Source: Bryobacteraceae bacterium
GTDB taxonomy: Bacteria > Acidobacteriota > Terriglobia > Bryobacterales > Bryobacteraceae
Direction of reading: 5' to 3'
DNA length: 57,079 nucleotides
NCBI GenBank assembly: GCA_025980665.1
Contig: JAICXC010000015.1
Location: forward strand, 1 to 57,079
Below, in pieces: positions 34,059-42,483 of the stretch. The number at the start of each line of letters is the position of its first letter. The first letter of the stretch is position 1. Position numbers and translations under genes: made by a program. The notes under the pieces are model-generated. The model had not been told where the DNA came from, did no database searches, and was given only the letters and a program-made list of their open reading frames with translations.

Positions 34059-34451
34059 ATGTTGCTAGCCGCAGCCATTCTGCTGATCGCCACTACGGTG
34101 CTGTTCACGTTTTCCATTCGCGATAAGGACATGCCGGCTCCCGAGCCGCTATCTCCTACGCGGCATTTGGACGAGCGTCGCGCCGCGATTTATGAAAACC
34201 TGCGCGATCTGCAATTCGAATATCGCGTCGGCAAACTTTCCGACGCCGATTACCAGCAGACTAAAGTCGGCTTGCAGAAGGAATTGGCCGGTGTGCTGGC
34301 AGAGATCGAAAAGGTGAGTTCGGGAGCGCCGCCCACCCCCGTAAAAGCGGTGGCGCCGAAACCAACTCCCGGAACCGTGTGCCCGCATTGCAACGCGAAG
34401 TTCCCCGATCCTTTGAAGTTTTGTGGCGAGTGCGGAAAGGCGATGTCATGA
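34059..34451 (+). CDS. CcmI-like protein with C-terminal zinc ribbon
   Basis: A 130-residue protein: N-terminal membrane helix, a helical part with RAAIYENLRDLQFEYRVGKLSDADYQ, which matches the opening of CcmI/NrfG-type proteins, a Pro-rich linker, and a zinc ribbon CPHCNAKF...CGECGK. CcmI normally continues into TPR repeats that bind the apocytochrome tail; here the TPR part is replaced by the ribbon. It lies between ccmH and ccmA genes. A role in apocytochrome handling is inferred. Stop and next start overlap by 4 bases. Confidence 0.75.
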   Translation: MLLAAAILLIATTVLFTFSIRDKDMPAPEPLSPTRHLDERRAAIYENLRDLQFEYRVGKLSDADYQQTKVGLQKELAGVLAEIEKVSSGAPPTPVKAVAPKPTPGTVCPHCNAKFPDPLKFCGECGKAMS

Positions 34452-35425
34452 GACATCTCTCAACATTGGCGCTCGCGCTCCTTCTCATTCCTGCCTCGCT
34501 CTTCGGCGCCATCGAAGGCACCGTGGTCAACGGGACCACTGGTAAGCCGCAACCTTCGGTTGCTATCTCTCTGGTACAGCCCGGCGCGGGCGGGATGCAG
34601 GCCATCGCTACGGCCACCTCGGATGCGAACGGCAAGTTCAGCATCGATCACGAACTTCCGCCGCCGCCCGCCCTGCTGCAGGTCGATTACAAGGGCATCA
34701 CCTACACGCAAGTGCAGCCACCCGGCCGTCCGACTACCGGCATCCAGTTCCAGGTGTTCGACTCCGCCACGAAACCACCGCAGGGGATGCAGATGGCGCA
34801 TCTCATCATGATCGAGCCTAGCCCCACCTCGCTCGAAATCAGCGAGACTTTCCTGATCCGCAACGAATCCACCGTGACATTTGAGGATCCCTCTAACGGC
34901 ACGGCGCAATTTTATCCACCCAAGGGCGCCGGCGACAAGGTGCAGGTGAGCGTGACACCGCCCACGCAGATGACCATCCAACGGCAGGCCGTGAAAGCCG
35001 CCAAACCCGGCGCCTTCAAAATCGATTATCCCGCCCGGCCGGGTGAGACGCGTTTCGACATGCACTACACGCTGCCCGCATCCGATACGTTCTCTGCTAA
35101 GGTCGTCCAGGGCGATCGCCCGACCATGGTTGTCACTCCGGCATCGGTTCACCTTACCGGCAACGGAATCAAGGAAGCTGGAGTCGAGCAGGATGTTCAG
35201 GCGCGCCTGTTTGAAGTGCCGGGCACTTCGTTCGAGGTCAAGATCGAGGGCACTGGTTCCATCCGCGAGCGTCAGAGCAAAGAGGCGCCCGAGGAAGATA
35301 CCGGCCAGCCGAAGACCACCGAAATTCTGGCTCGGATTTACGACAAAATGTATTGGGTGCTCGGTCTCACCTTTGGAATCCTAGCGCTAGGCGGCACGCT
35401 TCTCTACCGCAAGGGCGCGGCGTGA
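34448..35425 (+). CDS. Secreted carboxypeptidase-regulatory-like protein in the ccm locus
   Basis: A 325-residue protein from ATG 34448. It has a signal peptide, a CarboxypepD_reg-like domain (AIEGTVVNGTTGKPQPSVAISLV, and GKFSIDHELPPPPALLQVDYKG), a long beta-rich middle, and one C-terminal helix (MYWVLGLTFGILALGGTLLY). It is membrane-anchored with most of the chain in the periplasm. Both ends are coupled to neighbours: ATGA with the CcmI-like gene and GTGA with ccmA. It is not part of the classical Ccm system. Position suggests involvement in heme or apocytochrome handling, which is unproven. Confidence 0.75.
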   Translation: MRHLSTLALALLLIPASLFGAIEGTVVNGTTGKPQPSVAISLVQPGAGGMQAIATATSDANGKFSIDHELPPPPALLQVDYKGITYTQVQPPGRPTTGIQFQVFDSATKPPQGMQMAHLIMIEPSPTSLEISETFLIRNESTVTFEDPSNGTAQFYPPKGAGDKVQVSVTPPTQMTIQRQAVKAAKPGAFKIDYPARPGETRFDMHYTLPASDTFSAKVVQGDRPTMVVTPASVHLTGNGIKEAGVEQDVQARLFEVPGTSFEVKIEGTGSIRERQSKEAPEEDTGQPKTTEILARIYDKMYWVLGLTFGILALGGTLLYRKGAA

Positions 35426-36120
35426 ACGCGCTTGAAATTTCCGACGTCTGGAAATATTACGGCGACTTTCCTGCGCTCCGCGCGGTGGGCCTGAACATCG
35501 AGCCTGGATCCACCCTGGCATTGCTGGGCCGCAACGGAGCCGGCAAGACCACCTTGCTGCGGATCATCGCCGGACTTTCGCGGCCCTCGCGAGGGACCGT
35601 CAAGATCCAAGGCGCCGATGCCCGCGAGCAGTCGACGCGCCAACGTATCGGGGTTCTTGGCCACGGTATCGCGCTTTACGACGAGCTCTCGGCGATTGAA
35701 AATCTCACTCTCTTCGGGCGCTTGTACGGCCTCCCCGATCCACGCAAGCGCGCCGATGAGATGTTGGAGCGCGTGGGTCTCGCCCGTGTCCGCGACGGCT
35801 TGGCTCGCGAGTTTTCGCGGGGCATGCGCCAGCGCCTGGCCGTGGGGCGTGCGTTTCTCCACGATCCCGAAGTGCTGCTGCTTGACGAGCCGTTCACTGC
35901 GCTCGACGACCGGGCGATTGCGGTGCTCCAGTCGATGATCCAGAGCATGCGTGATCGCGGCCGGACGATTATCATGTCCACGCATCAGCTGCGCGAGGCG
36001 TTGGAGCTGGCGTCGCACGTGGCGCTTCTTCAGCGCGGCCAGATCGTGCATACCGGCGAGCGCATGCAGGAAATGCTCGACGATACGGGATGGTTGTATC
36101 GGACCTACGGAGACAATTGA
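35422..36120 (+). CDS. ccmA: Heme exporter ATP-binding protein CcmA
   Basis: A 232-residue ABC ATPase starting at GTG 35422, coupled to the previous gene. Walker A GRNGAGKTT, signature FSRGMRQRL, Walker B VLLLDEPFTALDD and the H-loop in MSTHQLREA are all intact. With CcmB and CcmC it releases holo-CcmE. The genes ccmB, ccmC and ccmD follow in order, which fixes the identity among small ABC ATPases. Confidence 0.9.
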   Translation: MNALEISDVWKYYGDFPALRAVGLNIEPGSTLALLGRNGAGKTTLLRIIAGLSRPSRGTVKIQGADAREQSTRQRIGVLGHGIALYDELSAIENLTLFGRLYGLPDPRKRADEMLERVGLARVRDGLAREFSRGMRQRLAVGRAFLHDPEVLLLDEPFTALDDRAIAVLQSMIQSMRDRGRTIIMSTHQLREALELASHVALLQRGQIVHTGERMQEMLDDTGWLYRTYGDN

Positions 36121-36783
36121 TTGTTCTTTCGTCAGGTGTGGACCATCATGGCCAAGGATCTGCATTCCGAACTGCGCACCAAAGAGGCCTGGAACGCTTC
36201 GATTGCCTTCTCCGTCGTCATCCTACTGCTGTTCGCCTTCGCCTTCGATCCCTCCTCCGATCAGATCCGCGAATTCGGGAGCGGTCTCCTATGGATGACC
36301 TACGCCTTCGCCGGAGCGCTGGTGCTGAATCGCAGCTTCGCGCGCGAACTTCAAAACGACTGTCTGGATGCGCTCATCGCCTCGCCCGTCTCTTCTCCGG
36401 CCCTGTTCGTCGGCAAGGCGTTGGCGAATTTCGCGATGCTATTCGCTGTGGAGCTGTTTAGTCTGCCGGTGTTTGGACTCTTTTACAACACCTGGCCCCC
36501 TCGCTTCGCCCCGCTTTTCCTGGTGATGGTGCTGGGGACCTGGGCGCTCACCATCATCGGAACACTCTTCAGCGCGCTGACGGTTAACCTTCGATTGCGG
36601 GAACTAATGCTGCCGACGCTCGTCTATCCCATGATGATTCCGGTCCTGATTGCGGCCATGACCGTCACCACCAATATACTGGCCGGAACCGCCATGGGTT
36701 TCGGAGTACGCTTCCTGGTGGCCTTCGATATCATCTTTACGACCCTAGCTGTGGTTTTTGTGGATACCGTTCTAGTAGGATGA
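36121..36783 (+). CDS. ccmB: Heme exporter membrane subunit CcmB
   Basis: A 220-residue membrane protein with six helices. It begins at TTG 36121, directly after the ccmA stop. The opening VWTIMAKDLHSELRTKEAWNA and a loop with RSFARELQNDCLDALIASP are typical of CcmB. It pairs with CcmA as the membrane part of the transporter. Next is ccmC, 6 bases downstream. Confidence 0.9.
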   Translation: MFFRQVWTIMAKDLHSELRTKEAWNASIAFSVVILLLFAFAFDPSSDQIREFGSGLLWMTYAFAGALVLNRSFARELQNDCLDALIASPVSSPALFVGKALANFAMLFAVELFSLPVFGLFYNTWPPRFAPLFLVMVLGTWALTIIGTLFSALTVNLRLRELMLPTLVYPMMIPVLIAAMTVTTNILAGTAMGFGVRFLVAFDIIFTTLAVVFVDTVLVG

Positions 36784-36789
36784 ACAAAC

Positions 36790-37473
36790 ATGCGGGAAAA
36801 AATCATCATTGGATTGGCAGTCTTTGCCGGGGCCCTGCTGGCCTGGAACATGAATACCATCTTCACCAAGCTCCCCGATGAGCTGAACCAGGGCGCCATC
36901 TACCGGATCATCTATTTTCACGTACCTGCGAACATTTTGGGCATGTCGGGATTCGGCCTCGGGATGTTGTTCAGCATCGGGTACCTGGTCACCAAGGACC
37001 TGCGCTATGACGCGCTGGCGGCCAGCGTCACCGAAGTCTCGCTGGTGTTCGCGTCCATCGGTCTGGCCACCGGCAGCATCTGGGCGCGCATCATTTGGGG
37101 CGTGTGGTGGGCCTGGGATTATCGGCTCACGTCGTGGCTGGTTTGCTGGTTGATATTCGGCGGATATCTCATGTTGCGCCGCGCTGTCGACGAACCTAAT
37201 CAGCGTGCTCGCTTCGCGGCCGTGGTCAGCATTCTGGGCAGCGTGAATGCGTACATATCTTACAAATCGATCGAGTGGTGGACCACCCAGCACCCTCAAC
37301 CCGTGCTTTCCATCCGCAACGGCGGCGGCATGGCTGCGGGGATGGAAGCCCCTATTTGGTGGAATGTCCTGGCTCTGGCCTGCTTTTCCATCATCCTGGT
37401 GATGGTGCGTATGCGGCAGGAATCTTTCGCCCGTGAAATCGATACGCTTCGCAGGATGGCACACGCCCAATGA
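36790..37473 (+). CDS. ccmC: Heme handling protein CcmC
   Basis: A 227-residue protein with six membrane helices. The WWD motif is WGVWWAWDYRLTS, and flanking periplasmic His residues occur in IYFHVPAN and near EWWTTQHPQP. CcmC places heme on CcmE in the periplasm. The order ccmA-ccmB-ccmC with close spacing is as in other system I clusters. Confidence 0.92.
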   Translation: MREKIIIGLAVFAGALLAWNMNTIFTKLPDELNQGAIYRIIYFHVPANILGMSGFGLGMLFSIGYLVTKDLRYDALAASVTEVSLVFASIGLATGSIWARIIWGVWWAWDYRLTSWLVCWLIFGGYLMLRRAVDEPNQRARFAAVVSILGSVNAYISYKSIEWWTTQHPQPVLSIRNGGGMAAGMEAPIWWNVLALACFSIILVMVRMRQESFAREIDTLRRMAHAQ

Positions 37474-37500
37474 TTTGGATAATGTCACCCGGAGATCTAA

Positions 37501-37650
37501 GTGAATAGGAACGTTCAATACATGCTCCTCGGCCTCGGTGCCGCGTGGCTGATCATGTTTATCTACGTCGTCCTCATCACGCTGCGCGAGCGCAAGCTGC
37601 GCAAGGAGCTCGACCGCGTCCGCCGCATGGTGGAACATCCTAACAAGTAG
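37501..37650 (+). CDS. ccmD: CcmD-like small membrane protein
   Basis: A 49-residue protein starting at GTG 37501, with GGAG about 8 bases upstream. It has one helix (MLLGLGAAWLIMFIYVVLI) followed by a charged segment LRERKLRKELDRVRR. This matches CcmD in size, topology and basic cytoplasmic tail. CcmD helps release holo-CcmE from the CcmABC complex. It lies between ccmC and the TolC-like gene. Confidence 0.8.
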   Translation: MNRNVQYMLLGLGAAWLIMFIYVVLITLRERKLRKELDRVRRMVEHPNK

Positions 37651-37676
37651 ATCTTAGTCCCGCTACACTGGGCGGT

Positions 37677-38957
37677 ATGAAAGCCCTTGCTGTCTTTTTT
37701 CTGTCGGCGCTTTGTGCTGTCGCCGAAGTCCACACACTCACGTTGCGCGGCGCCCTGGATATCGCGCTCCAGCAGAACCCCGACATCGTTCTCGCGCGGT
37801 TCGATCAGCAGCGGGCTCGCGCCCAGGTCACCATCATGAAGGACCCCTTCGTTCCGAAGGTATTCGCCGGCAGCGGCGCGGCTTACACGAACGGGTTTCC
37901 GATGAGCATCGACGGCAATGCGCCGGCCGTCCTGCAGGCCAAGACACAGATGGCGATCTTCGACCGTCCGCAGGGTCTGCGGGCGGCCCAGGCCAACGAA
38001 TCGGCGCGAGGCGCGGAGATCGATATCGGCGCGCGGCAAGACGAGGTGGCCTATCGCGTGGCTTCCCTGTACTTTGATGCCGAGGAGGCTTCTCGCAGCC
38101 TGACCGCGGTCGAACTACAATTGCAAAGTCTCACGCGGGTGCGCGAATTGACCGCGGTCCGCGTTAGCGAGGGCCGCGAGCTTTCGATTGAGTCCAGCAG
38201 AGCCGATCTCAAGGTTCTCCAGGCCCAGCAACGCCACGCGGAACTGGCCGACAGCATTGCCGACACTGAAACGTCACTCGCACAAGTACTCGGTTTCAAT
38301 CCGGGCGATCGGGTGCAGCCTGCGCAGGAAGATCGCCGCGTGACGGGCCAGATCGATTCGGAAGAGAGCGCCATCCAGCAGGCTCTCGACAACAGCCGCG
38401 AGATCAAACGGCTGGAATCCAATCTGCAAGGCAAGAATCTCGAGATCAAGAGCTACAAAGCCGAGCGCCTTCCCAAAGCCAACCTGATCGCCCAGTACGC
38501 ACTGCTTTCACGCTTCAACAACTACGACAAGTTTTTCCCGCGATTCCAGCGCAACAACTTTGAACTGGGCATCTCTTTCGAAGTGCCGATCCTCACTGGC
38601 CGCAGCAGCGCGGCCTATGTGGCCCAGGCGCAGATGGACATCGACAAGATCCGCGCTCAGATCGGACAGACTCGCAGCCGCATCACTGCCGACCTGCAGC
38701 ATGCCTATCGCGATATCCGCCGAACGGAATCAGCGCAAAAACTCGCACGGGCCGATCTCGACCTGGCGCGCGAACAACTTTCGCTGGATCTAACCCGCTA
38801 TGACGAAGGACAGGTGACCATGGCGCAGGTCGAGGCTTCACGCGCCGCGGAGCAGGAAAAGTGGATCGTCTATTACGACACGCAGCATGCGTTTGAAGTC
38901 GCGCGGCTCACCGTGCTGCGTCAGGCAGGGACGCTGGTGGCGGCGCTGCGTCAATAG
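37677..38957 (+). CDS. TolC-family outer-membrane efflux protein
   Basis: A 426-residue protein with a signal peptide (ending AVAEVH) and the two-repeat TolC layout: LTLRGALDIALQQNPDIVLARFDQQRARAQV near the start and the second repeat from ALDNSREIKRLESNLQGKNLEIKSYKAERLP. Long helices with heptads form the periplasmic barrel. No membrane-fusion or inner-membrane pump gene is adjacent, so its partner is unknown. It begins 26 bases after ccmD on the same strand and may be in the ccm transcript. Confidence 0.9.
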   Translation: MKALAVFFLSALCAVAEVHTLTLRGALDIALQQNPDIVLARFDQQRARAQVTIMKDPFVPKVFAGSGAAYTNGFPMSIDGNAPAVLQAKTQMAIFDRPQGLRAAQANESARGAEIDIGARQDEVAYRVASLYFDAEEASRSLTAVELQLQSLTRVRELTAVRVSEGRELSIESSRADLKVLQAQQRHAELADSIADTETSLAQVLGFNPGDRVQPAQEDRRVTGQIDSEESAIQQALDNSREIKRLESNLQGKNLEIKSYKAERLPKANLIAQYALLSRFNNYDKFFPRFQRNNFELGISFEVPILTGRSSAAYVAQAQMDIDKIRAQIGQTRSRITADLQHAYRDIRRTESAQKLARADLDLAREQLSLDLTRYDEGQVTMAQVEASRAAEQEKWIVYYDTQHAFEVARLTVLRQAGTLVAALRQ

Positions 38958-39017
38958 CAGATACGCCGGCTTGGATCAAACCGACTTGAGAGCGAGTTTC
39001 TCCAGCCGCCCCGGGGC

Positions 39018-39743
39018 TCACCATGCACAGCTCCTGCACGCAAACATCACCAGTATGAAAATCTCGATAAGCTGCTCGATGAAGCCGAGGCAATCTCCGT
39101 TTACGCCTCCCACACGCAGGTAGAACCACCCGCGCGATGCTTGCACGATAAGCACCGACCCCGCGATCATCGCGAGCCCCGGCCGCCACCCGCACAGCAG
39201 AGCGGCTGCAGCCCCTTGCGCCATCGCCGCCACAGCCACAGGCGTACTCAACGTCGATGCCAGCGCGTATCCTAAACCCGTTCCCGCCGGCCGCGAGCAC
39301 CACGCCGTCGCGACAATCGCCGCCCGCGGAACTGCTTGCACGGCGATCATCGTTTCCAGGACACGCGGCGTCGCCAGATATTCCAACGCTTGCCAGCGCG
39401 CGAGAACGCTCAGCAGAATCGCGACGGCCCCGTATGTTCCGATGCGGCTGTCCTTCAGGATCGACAAAACACGCTCCCGCGTCCGCCCGGCGCGCACCGC
39501 ATCGGCGACGTCCGCCTGCCCGTCCTCGTGCAGTACACCCGAGATCGCGATCCAGAACGTGACCGTTGCCAGCGCGGCGATGGAAATCGGAAACGCCTTC
39601 GCCGCCAGCAAATACACGCCGGCGCCTGCTGCGCCAAGCATCGCGCCAACCAATGGAAAGAAGGCAGCCGCCCTGCCCGGCGCGACATCGCCCCCATGCA
39701 CCGGCACAACGGTCAGGAATCGTATGGCCGCCCGGAATCCCAT
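39018..39743 (-). CDS. cobS: Adenosylcobinamide-GDP ribazoletransferase CobS
   Basis: A 241-residue membrane enzyme that joins alpha-ribazole to adenosylcobinamide-GDP. The opening MGFRAAIRFLTVVPV and the GVLHEDGQADVADAV block with its Asp residues (D-x-x-x-D pattern for Mg2+) are diagnostic. It is last in the minus-strand operon that starts at the cobalamin riboswitch. The expected cobU, which supplies its GDP-activated substrate, is present only as a fragment immediately upstream. A functional cobU/cobY must exist elsewhere for this enzyme to be useful. Confidence 0.92.
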   Translation of the reverse strand: MGFRAAIRFLTVVPVHGGDVAPGRAAAFFPLVGAMLGAAGAGVYLLAAKAFPISIAALATVTFWIAISGVLHEDGQADVADAVRAGRTRERVLSILKDSRIGTYGAVAILLSVLARWQALEYLATPRVLETMIAVQAVPRAAIVATAWCSRPAGTGLGYALASTLSTPVAVAAMAQGAAAALLCGWRPGLAMIAGSVLIVQASRGWFYLRVGGVNGDCLGFIEQLIEIFILVMFACRSCAW

Positions 39744-39747
39744 TACT

Positions 39748-39953
39748 TCACTCGTAGCGCCAGCCCGAACACCATCCAGTAGACTCAGCAGCCTCCGCGA
39801 AAAGCTGATTCATCCTGCCAGCCCGGTCGCGAAACTCGCGTGCCAGCGCATTATCCGACACGATCCCACATCCTGACCGCATTTCCGCGCCCGATCCAAA
39901 GCCCAGCGGCTCTTTTCGCTGCGCGCGCCGCCTCTCACCAGCACTAGAGCCAC
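39748..39953 (-). pseudogene. cobU: cobU remnant (internal deletion and frameshift)
   Basis: A GTG at 39953, overlapping the btuC stop, opens LVLVRGGARSEKSRWALDRARKC, which resembles the N-terminal P-loop of CobU (normally GGxRSGKS). The P-loop Gly is replaced by Glu. About 30 codons in, the frame breaks; in another frame follows GIVSDNALAREFRDRAGRMNQ, which matches the C-terminal block of CobU. Some 100 residues between are missing. It ends at TGA 39748-39750, four bases before cobS. Intact CobU is ~180 residues and phosphorylates and guanylylates cobinamide. Confidence 0.75.
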
Positions 39954-40903
39954 AAGCTTCTCCTCCGTGACTTCAGCAGCCACAGAAAAAAAGGTCCGCC
40001 ACACAGAGCCGTGAGGACGCCCACCGGAATTTCCGTCGGCGCGATCACCGTGCGCGACAGCGTGTCACATGCGACGAGGAATGCGCCCCCCAGCAGAAAC
40101 GCACACGGCAGCAGCGCGCGATGGTCCGCGCCCAGCTTCAGCCGCAGCGCATGCGGCACGATCAATCCCACGAACCCTATTGGACCCGTGAGAGACGTTA
40201 CCAGACCGGTGAGCACCGATCCCGCGATGTAGCCTAGTGCTGTCAGCCGAACGGTCGACACGCCGCGAGAAGCAGCCCAGTCATCGCCCACGGCCAATAA
40301 GTTCCAGTGTGGAGCATACGCCATTACCAGCGCGCTCGCGGCAACAACGACTACCGCCAACCCCGCCAGCGTCGAATACTCGACGGCGTCGAGTCCTCCC
40401 ATCAACCAACGCGAAATCGCGAAGGATTGCGAGAAGCTCGCCAGATTGTGAAGAAACAGAATCACCGCAAACGCCATGCTATTCATCGTCACACCCGTCA
40501 GCAACAGAGTGAACGATGACAGCCGCCGCCCCTCGACCGCCATGCCGAGGACTATCAGCAATACCAGTGCCGCGCCCACAAGCGATGCTAAACCGGTAGC
40601 ACGCCATCCCAGGCAGATCGCGATCACGGCTCCAACCGACGCGCCGCTCGACACTCCCAGCGTGTACGGCTCCGCCAGCGGATCGCGCAACATACATTGA
40701 AAGAGTACGCCTGTTACCGACAGCGCCGCCCCGCCCAGCAGCGCCAGAATCACCCGTGGCAGCCGCGCGTAAAAGAAAATTTCATGATCCGGCGACCTCC
40801 CCGCAAACGCACGCCCCAGTTCGATATGCGAACTGCCCAGGAGCGGCGCGACGATCACCACTATCACTAAAAGCGCCGCCGACGATAGAACACTACGCTT
40901 CAT
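39944..40903 (-). CDS. btuC: Cobalamin ABC transporter permease BtuC-like
   Basis: A 319-residue FecCD-type permease with about ten helices. Family blocks include RLPRVILALLGGAALSVTGVLFQ and RDPLAEPYTLGVSSGA. Family members import B12, siderophores or heme. The riboswitch at the head of the operon and cobS at its end point to cobalamin. The start overlaps the ATPase gene by 11 bases and the end overlaps the cobU remnant. Confidence 0.88.
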   Translation of the reverse strand: MKRSVLSSAALLVIVVIVAPLLGSSHIELGRAFAGRSPDHEIFFYARLPRVILALLGGAALSVTGVLFQCMLRDPLAEPYTLGVSSGASVGAVIAICLGWRATGLASLVGAALVLLIVLGMAVEGRRLSSFTLLLTGVTMNSMAFAVILFLHNLASFSQSFAISRWLMGGLDAVEYSTLAGLAVVVVAASALVMAYAPHWNLLAVGDDWAASRGVSTVRLTALGYIAGSVLTGLVTSLTGPIGFVGLIVPHALRLKLGADHRALLPCAFLLGGAFLVACDTLSRTVIAPTEIPVGVLTALCGGPFFLWLLKSRRRSLWL

Positions 40904-41630
40904 ACGTCAGCCATCTGGCGTGCACCGTCGCTTGCACTTCGAACACCCGCGCGATCAACGCGGGATTCAGGACCTCCGCCGGCAATCCATCCGCAGCTAC
41001 GCGTCCATCTTCGAGCACCATTACTCGATCCGAGAACCGCAGAGCCAGGTTCAGATCGTGCGTCACCGCCACCACTAACAGTGACTTTGCAAGCTCCACC
41101 AGCAGTCGGTAGAGCGATAACTGATGCCGCAGATCCAAGTGCGTCGCCGGCTCATCCAGCAGCAGCGCCTCGGGCCGCTGCGTCAAGGCCGACGCCAGGA
41201 TCACTCTCTGCGCCTCGCCTCCTGACAACGTTCGGAAATCGCGCCCGCGAAACGTCAGCGTGTCGGTCGTGGTCATGGCTTCTTCCGCGGCCGACCGGTC
41301 TTCGGCAGTCTGGAACCAGCCGCTCGCGTACGGGGTCCGCCCCATGAGCACCACTTCTTCCACGGTGAACGGGAATTCCATCCGGACGCTTTGGGGTAGA
41401 AATGCGACCTTCCGCGCAAACTCGCGTTTGGGCCAGTGCCGAACCTCCTTGCCGCCGAAAGTACACGATCCGTGATACGGCGATCGCAGCCCCGCCAATA
41501 TTCCTAGCAGTGTCGACTTTCCAGCTCCGTTCGGACCCGTAATCGTAATCAGTCCGTTCCGCGGAAACTCGAAGCGCGCGTCGTGCAAGCCATAGGCGAA
41601 CCCGAGCTGTCGGGCGATAAAGCTCGTCAT
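40893..41630 (-). CDS. btuD: Cobalamin ABC transporter ATP-binding protein BtuD-like
   Basis: A 245-residue ATPase starting at ATG 41630, chosen because the ABC fold begins right after it. Walker A GPNGAGKST, signature LSGGEAQRV, Walker B ALLLDEPATHLD and H-loop VAVTHDLN are intact. It energises the BtuC-like permease encoded next, 11 bases overlapping, and lies 4 bases after the binding-protein gene. Confidence 0.88.
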   Translation of the reverse strand: MTSFIARQLGFAYGLHDARFEFPRNGLITITGPNGAGKSTLLGILAGLRSPYHGSCTFGGKEVRHWPKREFARKVAFLPQSVRMEFPFTVEEVVLMGRTPYASGWFQTAEDRSAAEEAMTTTDTLTFRGRDFRTLSGGEAQRVILASALTQRPEALLLDEPATHLDLRHQLSLYRLLVELAKSLLVVAVTHDLNLALRFSDRVMVLEDGRVAADGLPAEVLNPALIARVFEVQATVHARWLTYEA

Positions 41631-41634
41631 TTTC

Positions 41635-42483
41635 TCAGCGGGTCTCCGGGTGCAGCATCTCCAGGAAAGCCTTCGCCGCATCCACCACTCGCGGGCCCGG
41701 AATCACGTAGACATCCGACGCGACCGCGTACACGCGATGGTGCTTCACCGCCGCAACCGAACTCAGCCGTTCCCACAAGCTCGTAACCTCGCGCCTATGT
41801 TCCTCGGTAACGCCGCCCGTATCCGCCATGTCTCCCATGTCGACGATCACGTCCGGATTACGCGCGAGCACTTCTTCGAGCGACACTCCGGGGTACGGGG
41901 CCACCGCATCGCGGAAAACATTCTCGCCGCCCGCCAGCGCGATGACTTCGTTCAGGTACGAGGTTTGCCCGACGACGATCAGTCCGTCGAGACGATTCGG
42001 AGTGCGTCCCACGACGAACATCATGCGGGTCTTCTTGAGCGGCGCGGCCCGCGCGCGAACCGCTTCCAGTTGACCGCGCACCGTCGACTCGAGCTTGGCC
42101 GCCTGTGCTGTAGCCCCCGTGGCCTGTCCCACAATCCGAAAGGACTCGTACAATTTCGCGATGCTCTCCTGATCGAGCTCGAGAACTTTCAAACGCAGCA
42201 CCGCCAACCGCTCCGCGAGCTTCACGGGATTGGTGGGAATGATGACCAGATCCGGCCGTAGCGACGCGATGGTCTCCAGGTTGGGGTTCACGTAGTCCCC
42301 GATCTTCGCCTTGCGTAGCACGCCCGGAGGGTAGCGGCTGAAGCGATCGACGCCCACGATGCGATCGCCCAGCCCCAACGCATACAGGAGCTCCGTTATG
42401 CTCGGCGCGGTCGAGACGATTCTCTGCGGAGGCTGCCCGCACGCGAGAGCAGCAGCCGCCAGCCAAAGGATCGTCCGCCGCAT
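41635..42483 (-). CDS. btuF: Cobalamin-binding periplasmic protein BtuF-like
   Basis: A 282-residue substrate-binding protein from ATG 42483 (TGATG overlap with btuB; GTG 42489 is possible). A signal peptide ends near ALACGQ, possibly as a lipoprotein Cys. The class III binding-protein layout has RIVSTAPSITELLYALGLGDRIVGV, a central linking helix, and DVIVDMGDM near the end. Along with the riboswitch and cobS, cobalamin is the likely ligand, though iron-chelate binding proteins look alike. Confidence 0.85.
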   Translation of the reverse strand: MRRTILWLAAAALACGQPPQRIVSTAPSITELLYALGLGDRIVGVDRFSRYPPGVLRKAKIGDYVNPNLETIASLRPDLVIIPTNPVKLAERLAVLRLKVLELDQESIAKLYESFRIVGQATGATAQAAKLESTVRGQLEAVRARAAPLKKTRMMFVVGRTPNRLDGLIVVGQTSYLNEVIALAGGENVFRDAVAPYPGVSLEEVLARNPDVIVDMGDMADTGGVTEEHRREVTSLWERLSSVAAVKHHRVYAVASDVYVIPGPRVVDAAKAFLEMLHPETR

